From Pseudeuparius sepicola (lineage: Eukaryota > Arthropoda > Insecta > Coleoptera > Anthribidae): a stretch of DNA of 64,000 bases. Below are positions 56,038 to 64,000 of the stretch, one piece after another (positions within the stretch are counted from its first letter, which is position 1; each line of letters begins with the position of its first letter). A program made the position numbers and the translations under genes. The stretch is from the NCBI GenBank assembly GCA_963920635.1, contig OY987299.1, positions 130,569,373 through 130,633,372 on the forward strand. Direction: 5' to 3'. The notes beneath the pieces were generated by a model. The model saw nothing but the letters and a program-made list of their open reading frames with translations. It was not told the origin of the DNA and did not search any database.

Positions 56038-57555
56038 CAGGGTGAGTTTTTTTCGATACGCACTATGGGGATCTCGGAAACTAGCAGAGCTAGAACAAAG
56101 GTTAAATGGGGAAAGAATTGCAGTTTTGAATGTTCAATCTAATGCCCCTTTTGGATTTTTAAAAAAGTTCACGGCTCACTAGATATTTTGAAAAAGGTGT
56201 TTTTTTTTTATTTCTTCAGATCTCTGTAGCTCCGTTATTTCTGATTATACAGAAAAACTGTAGAAACAAAAATTGTAGATAATTTTGGGCTTAAGAAGAT
56301 AATCTAATCAAATTTTTTATGTTGTTTGTGATTTTTGAGATATGACAAACTTGTGTTTTTTAAATGTAAATCATAGTTCGCTGTGGCTTTATCAAATCGG
56401 CCATTTTTTGAGCTTTCCAAAAATATAATACTCGGCATAATTATTTTAAAAAATAAAATAGCTATGGCTAATTTTCTGATTTTTTTTTAATTTTCACATA
56501 GTCAGTCATGGAATATTTTCCTAATTACGTTCTATTTTATAATAAGACATACTTCAAACTTTCAAATATTTTATTTTTAGCTGGTAACAAAATGTAACAA
56601 AATAAAACAAAAATTATCATGATGGGGCTCCACCACATAACTATTTGCCCGTAAGAGATTACCTAGATCAGCTCTATCCAAATAGTTGGATAGGGAGAAA
56701 TGGACCTGTTTCCTGGCAGCCCCGATCCCCCGATTTGTCTGTTTTGGATTTCTTTTTGTGGGGAATAGTACAAAATAAAGTATGAGACAATAATTGTTGA
56801 GTTAAGAACAGCTGTTTTAGAAGCAATTGCCAGTATGGACAGGCGCTCTCTAAGAAGGGCGACAAATTCGGTTTTAAAAAGATGCAATATTTGCATAAAT
56901 AATAATGGTGGATTTTTGGAACACCTTTTTTATTTCAAAAGGTTACCTTTTAAAATAATAATAATTTGAGTTTTTATTTTTTTTTATTTTGTTACATTTT
57001 GTTACTAGCTAAAAACAAAATATTAGAAAGTTTGAAGTATGTCTAATTATAAAATAGAACGTAATTATGAAAATATTCCATGGCTGACTATGTGAAAATT
57101 AAAAAAAAAATCAGAAAATTAGCCATAGCTCTTTTATTTTTTATAATAACTATGCCGAGTATTATATTTTTGGAAAGCTAAAAAAATTGCCGACTTTATA
57201 AGGCCACAGCCAACTATGATTTACGTTTAAAAAAACACAAGTTTATGTCGTATCTCAAAAATGACAAACAAGATAAAAAATTGGATCAGATTATCTTATT
57301 AAGCCCAAAATTATCTACAATTTTTGTCTCTACAGTTTTTCTGTATAATCAGAAATAACGGAGCTACAGAGATCTGATTAAATAGCAAAAAAATCACTCT
57401 TTTCAAAATACCTAGTGAGCCATGAACTTTTTTAAAAATCCAGAAGGGGCATTAGATTGAGCATTCAAAACTGCAATTCCTTCCCCATTTAACCTTTGTT
57501 CTAGCTCTGCTAGTTTCCGAGATCCCTATAGTGGGCATCGAAAAAAACTCACTCT
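56038..57555 (+). mobile_element. 1.5-kb mariner-type fold-back with CAGGGTGAGT ends
   Basis: Arms of about 570 bases (56038-56606 and 56985-57555) start CAGGGTGAGTTTTTTTCG and pair nearly perfectly. TA flanks are at 56036-56037 and 57556-57557. The box GGTTAAATGGGGAAAG is at 56099-56114 and its complement near 57483. The single-copy centre carries the C-terminal part of a transposase. Compared with the 40733 element it keeps the other half of the gene. Confidence 0.9.
56606..56940 (+). pseudogene. Mariner-type transposase, second and third catalytic Asp
   Basis: The first frame reads HDGAPPHNYLPVRDYLDQLY, then WIGRNGPVSW, then QPRSPDLSVLDFFLWG, ending at TGA 56783. HDGAPPH and SPDLS carry the second and third catalytic Asp; I count 36 residues between them. 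A +1 shift then gives the typical C-terminus (VELRTAVLEAI, SLRRATNSVLKRCNICINN, GGFLEHL). The first Asp is missing because the left arm replaced the N-terminal half. In active relatives this DDD triad cuts and joins DNA at TA sites. Confidence 0.85.
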
Positions 57556-57587
57556 GTATAAAGATCCTAGCGATACCAGTACCCCAA

Positions 57588-57893
57588 TAATAAATTAAAA
57601 GTAAAAAAATATTTTTAAAAAAAGCTTTTATTTAAATGCGCTAAAAAGAATAAAATAATCTTTTCTTTTAAAACTTTTACTATCAACTTATAACGTCATT
57701 CCACAATTTATATGATATAAAAGCTTGTCGCGAGATTTAAGTAGTGGTATTTACTTAGTTTGAAAACTTAAATCTCGCGACAATGACGTTATAAGTTGAT
57801 AGTAAAAGTTTTAAAAGAAAAGATTATTTTATTCTTTTTAGCGCATTTAAATAAAAGCTTTTTTTAAAAATATTTTTTTACTTTTAATTTATT
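57588..57893. repeat. Fold-back with about 113-bp arms
   Basis: The left arm (57588-57700) with GCTTTTATTTAAATGCGC and AACTTTTACTATCAACTTAT is matched by the right arm (57780-57893). A second short pair (TGTCGCGAGATTTAAG / CTTAAATCTCGCGACA) lies near the loop. AAATAAAAGCTTTT occurs again at the far end of the adjoining minisatellite (59668-59682), so fold-back and array may be one composite element. Confidence 0.85.
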
Positions 57894-58016
57894 TTGTAAT
57901 TTTTAGTTTGGCCAGGTGTCTGAGTCTATTCATCTCAGTTAACGCATCATTGTTGCAAGGTCGTTTGCCGGTTAGTTTAGAACAGTCTAGCTCTTCAATG
58001 AGGAGACCTTCTAATG

Positions 58017-59588
58017 ACCATCTTGGGTGTTCCGCCATGTTGGATTTAGAATGACGTCACACATATAATCATGCATTGTCATCCAAATTAAACGTGTGTA
58101 CAAAATTTCAGCTCGATCGGTTGAAATTTAACTAGTCCGCCATCTTGGGTGATCCGCCATGTTGGATTTAGAATGACGTCACACATATAATCATGCATTG
58201 TCATCCAAATTAAACGTGTGTACAAAATTTCAGCTCGATCGGTTGAAATTTAACTAGTCCGCCATCTTGGGTGATCCGCCATGTTGGATTTAGAATGACG
58301 TCACACATATAATCATGCATTGTCATCCAAATTAAACGTGTGTACAATATTTCAGCTCGATCGGTTGAAATTTAACTAGTCCGCCATCTTGGGTGTTCCG
58401 CCATGTTGGATTTAGAATGACGTCACACATATAATCATGCATTGTCATCCAAATTAAACGTGTGTACAAAATTTCAGCTCGATCGGTTGAAATTTAACTA
58501 GTCCGCCATCTTGGGTGATCCGCCATGTTGGATTTAGAATGACGTCACACATATAATCATGCATTGTCATCCAAATTAAACGTGTGTACAAAATTTCAGC
58601 TCGATCGGTTGAAATTTAACTAGTCCGCCATCTTGAGTGTTCCGCCATGTTGGATTTAGAATGACGTCACACATATAATCATGCATTGTCATCCAAATTA
58701 AACGTGTGTACAAAATTTCAGCTCGATCGGTTGAAATTTAACTAGTCCGCCATCTTGAGTGTTCCGCCATGTTGGATTTAGAATGACGTCACACATATAA
58801 TCATGCATTGTCATCCAAATTAAACATGTGTACAAAATTTCAGCTCGATCGGTTGAAATTTAACTAGTCCGCCATCTTGGGTGTTCCGCCATGTTGGATT
58901 TAGAATGACGTCACACATATAATCATGCATTGTCATCCAAATTAAACGTGTGTACAAAATTTCAGCTCGATCGGTTGAAATTTAACTAGTCCGCCATCTT
59001 GGGTGTTCCGCCATGTTGGATTTAGAATGACGTCACACATATAATCATGCATTGTCATCCAAATTAAACGTGTGTACAAAATTTCAGCTCGATCGGTTGA
59101 AATTTAACTAGTCCGCCATCTTGGGTGATCCGCCATGTTGGATTTAGAATGACGTCACACATATAATCATGCATTGTCATCCAAATTAAACGTGTGTACA
59201 AAATTTCAGCTCGATCGGTTGAAATTTAACTAGTCCGCCATCTTGAGTGTTCCGCCATGTTGGATTTAGAATGACGTCACACATATAATCATGCATTGTC
59301 ATCCAAATTAAACGTGTGTACAAAATTTCAGCTCGATCGGTTGAAATTTAACTAGTCCGCCATCTTGAGTGTTCCGCCATGTTGGATTTAGAATGACGTC
59401 ACACATATAATCATGCATTGTCATCCAAATTAAACGTGTGTACAAAATTTCAGCTCGATCGGTTGAAATTTAACTAGTCCGCCATCTTGGGTGTTCCGCC
59501 ATGTTGGATTTAGAATGACGTCACACATATAATCATGCATTGTCATCCAAATTAAACGTGTGTACAAAATTTCAGCTCGATCGGTTGA
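58017..59588 (+). repeat. Minisatellite: 13 units of 122 bp
   Basis: Starts of the marker CCGCCATGTTGG at 58032, 58154, 58276, 58398, 58520, 58642, 58764, 58886, 59008, 59130, 59252, 59374 and 59496 are exactly 122 apart. Units are nearly identical. Each contains TGACGTCA (full CRE-type palindrome) and two CCGCCAT boxes. The variants just before the marker (GGGTGTT, GGGTGAT, GAGTGTT) run in the same order in units 4-8 and 9-13, showing a 610-bp higher-order duplication. The last unit ends in a unique tail. Confidence 0.95.
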
Positions 59589-59700
59589 AGATATCTGCTT
59601 CAAAATTGAGTTGCAAGGATTCCACCCGAACAAATTACATACATACAAACATACATACATACATTGCAAGTTAAATAAAAGCTTTTAAAAAGCAACCGAT
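59589..59700 (+). repeat. Array tail with (CATA)n and AAATAAAAGCTTTT
   Basis: After GGTTGAA the array gives way to GATATCTGCTTCAAAATTGAG, a short (CATA)n tract at 59636-59662 and TTGCAAGTTAAATAAAAGC. I recall this tail as a dispersed insect repeat end; it probably marks the 3' end of the element that carries the minisatellite. Confidence 0.5.
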
Positions 59701-60825
59701 TTTCGCATTTGTATTCCCCGGAAAACGAGTTTCACTCACCCGCCACTGGGCATTTTCCAACAAGAAAACTGGCGCCATTCGCCAGCCTAGTTTTCCGGGG
59801 GAAGCAGGCAAACTTTAAGTTGCCCAGGTGTAATAAACTAAAATAAAACCAGCTCGGATGGCGCGGATGCAGTTTCGCGGGCACAATTTAATAAGCGACG
59901 AGACGGCACTCCGTAATTTGTTTACCTCTCTCCGGGAAATTCGAAAAGGTCTGGGCGCCTTTCAGTCGACCGGGAAAACTGCCGTTTAAAAATGGCGGAG
60001 CATTAGGTTTATTAAAGGACGTGTTGGCTTGCGTCCACAAAAGAAACGAATGCGATGTGGCGCTATACTAACGGATACATCAACCTAACTGGTTAGGGTT
60101 TACTGCTAATACAATAGGGTATTTTTCGCGAGATACTATTTTTAACTTATAGTTGATAGTAGTTGTTACCCCCACTCTTTAAAGATGTTTAACTCTAGTT
60201 ATCTAGGTAGTTAATTGTTGCTAAAACCAACAGGACAATTTTGCAAAAATATTAAATTTTGAAGTGAATACTTCTTTGGTTTCATGAGAGTAATTTTTCA
60301 AGGCCGCTTCACGATACGTTTTATAAAATTTTCGTCCCGCAAGAGAGATAAAGCATATGACATATATGAAAGAGAGAGAGAGAGACAGAGAGAGCGAATA
60401 TATACATTCAAGCGTAGCTTCCTCGATTTGAAGGAGTGGGGTAGAACGAAAGACGCGAAAGAAACGCACACAAAGTAATAGCGATGTTACACGCATGCGT
60501 AGAATGACGCGTTCCGTTACAGTGGGGGAATAGACGCTATACAACCGACTGCGTGCACTGTTGTGTATGTTTCGGTAAAAGTGTATAAGAAGTACAGATC
60601 ATACAAAATTTGAAGGCGGAGAATTCCTAGAATAGATTTGTAGGAAATCGTAAATATTAATACAGATTTCAGTGGCGTGCTTGGAGAGTAATTGCACAGA
60701 AATAAATTACGAGTGATGAATTTTATTAAAAAGTAATTTAAACAATTATTAGCAATAAATAATATATTTATTATCTACTATTAAGTATAATAATTTACAA
60801 TTACAATAGGTAATATTTGTCAATC
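59701..60825. other. Unique-looking stretch; GA microsatellite, no gene
   Basis: 59700-60010 is GC-richer, with a TTCCCCGGAAAAC / GTTTTCCGGGGG inverted pair (59715 and 59791). A (GA)n tract with interruptions is at 60368-60396, which produces the 107-codon frame on the minus strand. 60500-60825 is AT-rich. No gene recognised. Confidence 0.4.
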
Positions 60826-61145
60826 TGATGCATATTCACTAACATCGTCATCGGAGGAGTCACTTTCGGAATTAGTAATAATTAGCTATTCTGTGATTAT
60901 GTCTATAGTTGTAGGTTTTCTGCTTATGAGGACAATGGACAAATGATCAATTAAACTACGTAAATCATTAGCTGACGTTTCGACTATATTTGGCTTTAGT
61001 CTTCTGAAGAAGGCAATTATGCCTCGTTCTTTTGCCATTTCGTCGACTACATATTTCTTAAATACTGACCTATGCTGCCTGGCTATTTTTAAGTTATTTC
61101 TTCAAATAGCCGCCCCTTCTCGTTCAGCCATTCAATAATATTTTG
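60826..61145 (-). pseudogene. IS630/mariner-type transposase remnant fused to a Penelope fragment
   Basis: Downstream of the Penelope sequence on the minus strand, frames read IIEWLNEKGRLFEEIT, then ARQHRSVFKKYVVDEMAKER, and later RSLIDHLSIVLISR, ending in an acidic SDSSDDDVSEYASD tail before TGA. WLNEKG...FE and VDEMAKE are reminiscent of insect IS630-type transposases just before their third catalytic block, which is missing. Two or three stops and shifts. The join to the Penelope part is abrupt (61146). Assignment is by memory of such proteins. Confidence 0.4.
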
Positions 61146-61589
61146 AAATTTCCAGACTTTCATAAGCGTCTAATAATCTCCTGTCAGGTAGATATTTAAG
61201 TAATTGTTACTTAAGTAATTGTTATTCTGTGATTATTTTCAAAAGCATGTTCGGCAGTGCTATATTCTTCCAATCGACCATATTTTAAATGTCCCATATT
61301 ATGTTCGTTAAATCTAGTTGTTATGGAACGTCTAGTTTGTCCAACATACAATCTGAACAGCTAACTTCATATATTCCACTTTTTTCTAACAGATTAATTT
61401 TGTCCTTGGGGTTACCTAGTATATAGGTTTTTAATATTAGCTGAAGATTTATATAATATTTTTAGTCCAGCATGATTTAAAACTTTCTAAACCTTTCATG
61501 AACCGCGGGTTTTACGGAATGGAAACATATTTAGTATTATCTGGTTCTTTCCTAAACTTAGAGGAATCTTGAAGTTTTTTTCTTATATT
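61146..61589 (-). mobile_element. Penelope-like element fragment, inverted copy
   Basis: On the minus strand it carries the RT-endonuclease linker, then GIYEVSCSDC and, after a lost segment, RRLLDAYESLEISK of the GIY-YIG domain. It is diverged, with stops and an internal duplication (TTACTTAAGTAACAATTACTT). It forms a head-to-head palindrome with 61611-62817 around a 21-base spacer. The TTAGCTG at 61360 shows the uninterrupted state of the MITE target in the other copy. Confidence 0.8.
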
Positions 61590-61824
61590 ATATCATAATT
61601 AATAAACACAAATATAAGAAAAAAACTTCAAAATTCCACTAACTTTAGGAAAGAACCAGATAATACTAAATATGTTTCCAGACCGTACACGAAAGGTTTA
61701 GAAAAAGTGTTTAATCATGCTGGACTAATATTAGTATATTAAATCTTTAGATAATATTAAAAACCTACTAGGTAACCCCAAGGAAAAAATTAATCTGTTA
61801 GAAAAATGTGGAATATATGAGTTA

Positions 61825-62540
61825 TAGTCCTCCTTACGGCAGAATGCGTGCGACGTAAGGGGGAAGAACTCGCAAATATTATAGAATTAGTCACAGTTCA
61901 GGGGCGTAGCTCAATTTTGTGTAACTCACTGACTTAATTTTCATACAATTGTTATTTAATTTATTGTTAATATTATTCTTAACGGTGATGCCTTAGACTA
62001 TGGAGGAAGGCAAACCCTTAGAACATTGGCAATTATTTCTCGTGCTTGAGAATGCAACGTTCTTCCCGGTTTACTCATTTTGCACACGTTAACTCCCGAA
62101 CATACGAAACGCCACTGAGCTCTCTGAGCCGGCGGAAAAAACTTGCCAGCGGCCTAAAAAATGAGGTCTGTGTGGTAGACCAAATACGCAGTTAACTTTA
62201 CGTACTATAGAAACAGGCACAAAACGCGCAGGCTAACTGCTTTTGTCAGCCGACTGCTTGGTATAAGTGCTGTGTTGCCGTATTTCAAAGGCGATGGTAG
62301 ACGCCACGATGTTGAAAAAAATATAATAGGTGTTTTATCACACCGCGTTAAAAATAAATGATAAACAAAAATGGGTAAGTGGTCCCGTGATGCGAGCTTT
62401 ATTTTTTCGGTATAACAGAGTTCAGAAATTCGGCTTCAATATGATAAAACTTGTATTCGCCAATAAATAACGACTCGTATAGGAAATCTCGCAACGCTGC
62501 CCGCATTCTTTAGAAACGTTTTCTTTCGTGCTTTGGACTA
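61825..62540 (-). mobile_element. 716-bp MITE (TAGTCC family), copy 3
   Basis: Inverted relative to copies 1 and 2; ends TAGTCCTCC and TTTGGACTA with TA at 61823-61824 and 62541-62542. The disrupted Penelope sequence reads GTTAGCTG when the MITE and one TA are removed, exactly as in the inverted Penelope copy (61358-61365). Very similar to the other copies. Confidence 0.95.
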
Positions 62541-62817
62541 TAGCTGTTCAGATTGTAATCAAAAGTATGTTGGACGTTCCATAAAAACTAGATTTAACGA
62601 ATATAATATGGGACATTTAAAATATGGTCGATTGGAAAAATCTAGCCTTTCTGAATATGCTTTTGGAAATAATTATAGAATAACAAGAGAAAATTTGAAA
62701 TTACTTAAGTATCCTCGTGATAGGAGATTATTAGACGCTTATGAAAGTCTGGAAATTTCAAAATGTAAATTTAGTTTAAATAAAGATAAGGGACCAATCC
62801 CCTACAGCTCCTTATAA
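62533..62817 (+). pseudogene. Penelope GIY-YIG endonuclease, C-terminal part
   Basis: After the MITE the frame reads CSDCNQKYVGRSIKTRFNE, GHLKYGRLEKSSLSEYAF, ending in DRRLLDAYESLEISK and PYSSL with TAA. YVGRSIKTRF is the YIG half of the GIY-YIG nuclease with the catalytic Arg region; the preceding CxxC (CSDC) is a Penelope signature. GIYE lies 720 bases upstream, cut off by the MITE. The apparent start MDYSCSDC is created by the MITE edge. In intact elements this enzyme nicks the target for reverse transcription. Confidence 0.85.
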
Positions 62818-63786
62818 ATTCTAATAAACTGACAGGTAGAAACTTAGGAATAATAGATATAGTAGGTAGTTCACAGTATAAATAGGTTAGGAATAAGTAG
62901 GACTGCAACAAAAACAAAGTTTTGGTGTGTGGAGTTAAAAGAAGTATTTTATATTCTAAGTGCCAAGGGTTCCTGATTCCCAACTTAGTTTGTTCACTTC
63001 TGACATAATATAGATTTGGTCACGTATTTCCTCCTCGCTTTCCTTATCTCCCATTTCGATACGATCACATTTCTATTTTCTGCCGTCAAGTGTTTCCCTT
63101 TTTGTATTCCCTGGTCAAACATATTTTTATCTTCCCGCTTTCATTTTCTATTTGGGCCATAAATAAGTCTTGTATACCCATTATGCTTAATTTCACTTAA
63201 TAATTCCTCCCTTACGAAAATAACTTCCTTCTTCTTTGCAATAAGACTCTTATTTAAGAAGACGCCCAAATCTCATTTCTGAAAGCTAAATATTTGGCGA
63301 CTCCTTCTCCTTTTTCCCCCAAATTAAGTCCAGATTTGGAAATTCAATTAAGAAGTGCTCGTATTGCAAACATCGAATTGAAAGTCACTGCCTGTGCTTT
63401 TATTACAAAAAGATAATTAATATATTCATTTATATAAAGGAACATAAAAAGACCAAATGCTTTTTAGGTAATAAAAAAGTCACAAACAAATTAGGTTAAA
63501 GATAAAGATAAAAAATGTTTAGTAACATTATTTGTCTGAGTTATTAATAGAAATCTAAAACACAACAATGCAATTATTGCACCATTGCCAAACTACTTCA
63601 TAAATTGATCTTGTACTTACGAAATAAATGTATAACCAACGTTAAAAAACATCAACATTGAACAATTAGTTGATCTCTACAATCTACATACAGTAAAAAT
63701 TTGGATAGTTATCATTTAATAATAAATTTTACTGATTTTGTGAATTTACTGATCCTACTTGGTCTATAAATAATATCCTTAATACA
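62818..63786. other. AT-rich stretch, no gene recognised
   Basis: Probable Penelope 3' end up to about 62900, then AT-rich DNA without repeats or frames of note. Confidence 0.4.
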
Positions 63787-63996
63787 TTGCTTATTCTGGC
63801 AAACGTGGCAACGTTGCACGAGCTCTTTGCGAACGATGCGTATTTGCTTTATTATGCCCCAACAGCTGATCCAAAGTTCGTTGAGATTTCGCCGGTTTGT
63901 GTTGATGTATTTCGAGTGTTTACTTTTGCGTTAATCTTTGTTTTTTTTTTAGGAGATTTTGGTGTTATTGGACAAAAGACATATAGTTTAAGTTAG
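63787..63996 (+). other. 69-codon frame at window edge, unrecognised
   Basis: The frame ANVATLHELFANDAYLLYY continues with VEISPVCVDVFRVFTF and a hydrophobic end, reaching a stop at 63994-63996. A TTTTTTTTTAG at about 63941-63951 inside it looks like a splice acceptor. It is in slightly GC-richer sequence. It could be an exon of a gene beyond the window, but there is no recognised motif. Confidence 0.2.
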
Positions 63997-64000
63997 TAAT

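Larger units (their letters stand above)
61611..62817 (+). mobile_element. Penelope-like element fragment, direct copy, split by a MITE
   Basis: Starts with RKKLQNSTNFRKEPDNTKYV, then SRPYTKGLEKVFNHAGL (the linker between RT and endonuclease), the GIY motif at about 61812, a 716-bp MITE, and the rest of the GIY-YIG domain to TAA 62815-62817. Only the 3' third of the element is present. Penelope elements often leave inverted or tandem partial copies. Confidence 0.85.

Noticed and set aside
58017..59588. CRISPR array
   Set aside because: Units of 122 bp are repeated in full without unique spacers, and the sequence is clearly eukaryotic; it is a minisatellite.
60221..60544. 107-codon minus frame
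   Set aside because: Its centre is the GA/CT microsatellite (SLSLSLSLS); no domain elsewhere.
63941..63951. Poly-T tract and AG as a genuine exon start at the window edge
   Set aside because: No downstream coding signature within the remaining 50 bases and no recognisable protein; recorded only as a weak frame.

Overview
The window looks like intergenic or intronic DNA from a repeat-rich arthropod genome, most likely an insect. It is AT-rich and has no long open reading frame. Repeat families recur in both orientations, and many are typical of insects: TA-flanked mariner/Tc1-type fold-back elements with CAGGGTG ends, Penelope-like GIY-YIG retroelements, a non-LTR element with a restriction-like endonuclease, hAT with a BED finger, a THAP-domain transposon, and the TTTTTTGAAGTCGG repeat motif. 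I recognise no host protein-coding gene. Every recognisable protein fragment belongs to a mobile element, and all but short pieces are broken. The species and insect order cannot be fixed from the sequence.

Layout. 1-5.8 kb: mostly unique AT-rich DNA with a 399-bp TA-flanked element (2206-2604), a hammerhead-ribozyme-like motif (3497-3535) in a probable Penelope fragment, and small fold-backs. 5.8-6.1 kb: a GC-rich CGG block with homeodomain-like AT sites. 6.1-7.4 kb: copy 1 of a 1.2-kb element built from two alternating motifs; copy 2 lies inverted at 36.6-37.8 kb. 8.8-10.8 kb: two fold-backs. 12.2-12.9 kb: a Cys-rich transposon remnant. 16.5-17.2 kb: the first of three near-identical 720-bp MITEs. 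17.6-19.6 kb: a 2-kb fold-back. 20.8-23.7 kb: a 99-bp mini-MITE, a 790-bp fold-back and a palindrome with three concentric terminal-repeat pairs. 27.1-28.7 kb: a mariner-like element with a decayed transposase. 29.7-30.7 kb: the 3' end of a non-LTR retrotransposon. 31.6-33.7 kb: a hAT insertion with 8-bp target duplication, then MITE copy 2.

38.3-53.2 kb is the most complex part. Two inverted ~0.8-0.9-kb arms, each carrying a THAP second exon, enclose a 3.4-kb insertion (itself holding a mariner fold-back) and two tandem 4.2-4.4-kb units. Each unit is bounded by TTAA and carries a promoter-like stretch and a THAP first exon. Exon 1 and the left-arm exon 2 join in phase, so the whole looks like a rearranged THAP-transposase element of the P or Kolobok type.

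53.5-57.6 kb: three small palindromic elements abut at shared TA dinucleotides, followed by a mariner-type fold-back with the catalytic C-terminal half of a transposase. 57.6-59.7 kb: a fold-back, then a 13-unit, 122-bp minisatellite with a higher-order 5-unit repeat and a CATA tail. 60.8-62.8 kb: two head-to-head Penelope fragments, one of them split between its GIY and YVG motifs by MITE copy 3. The rest is unique AT-rich sequence in which I see no gene.
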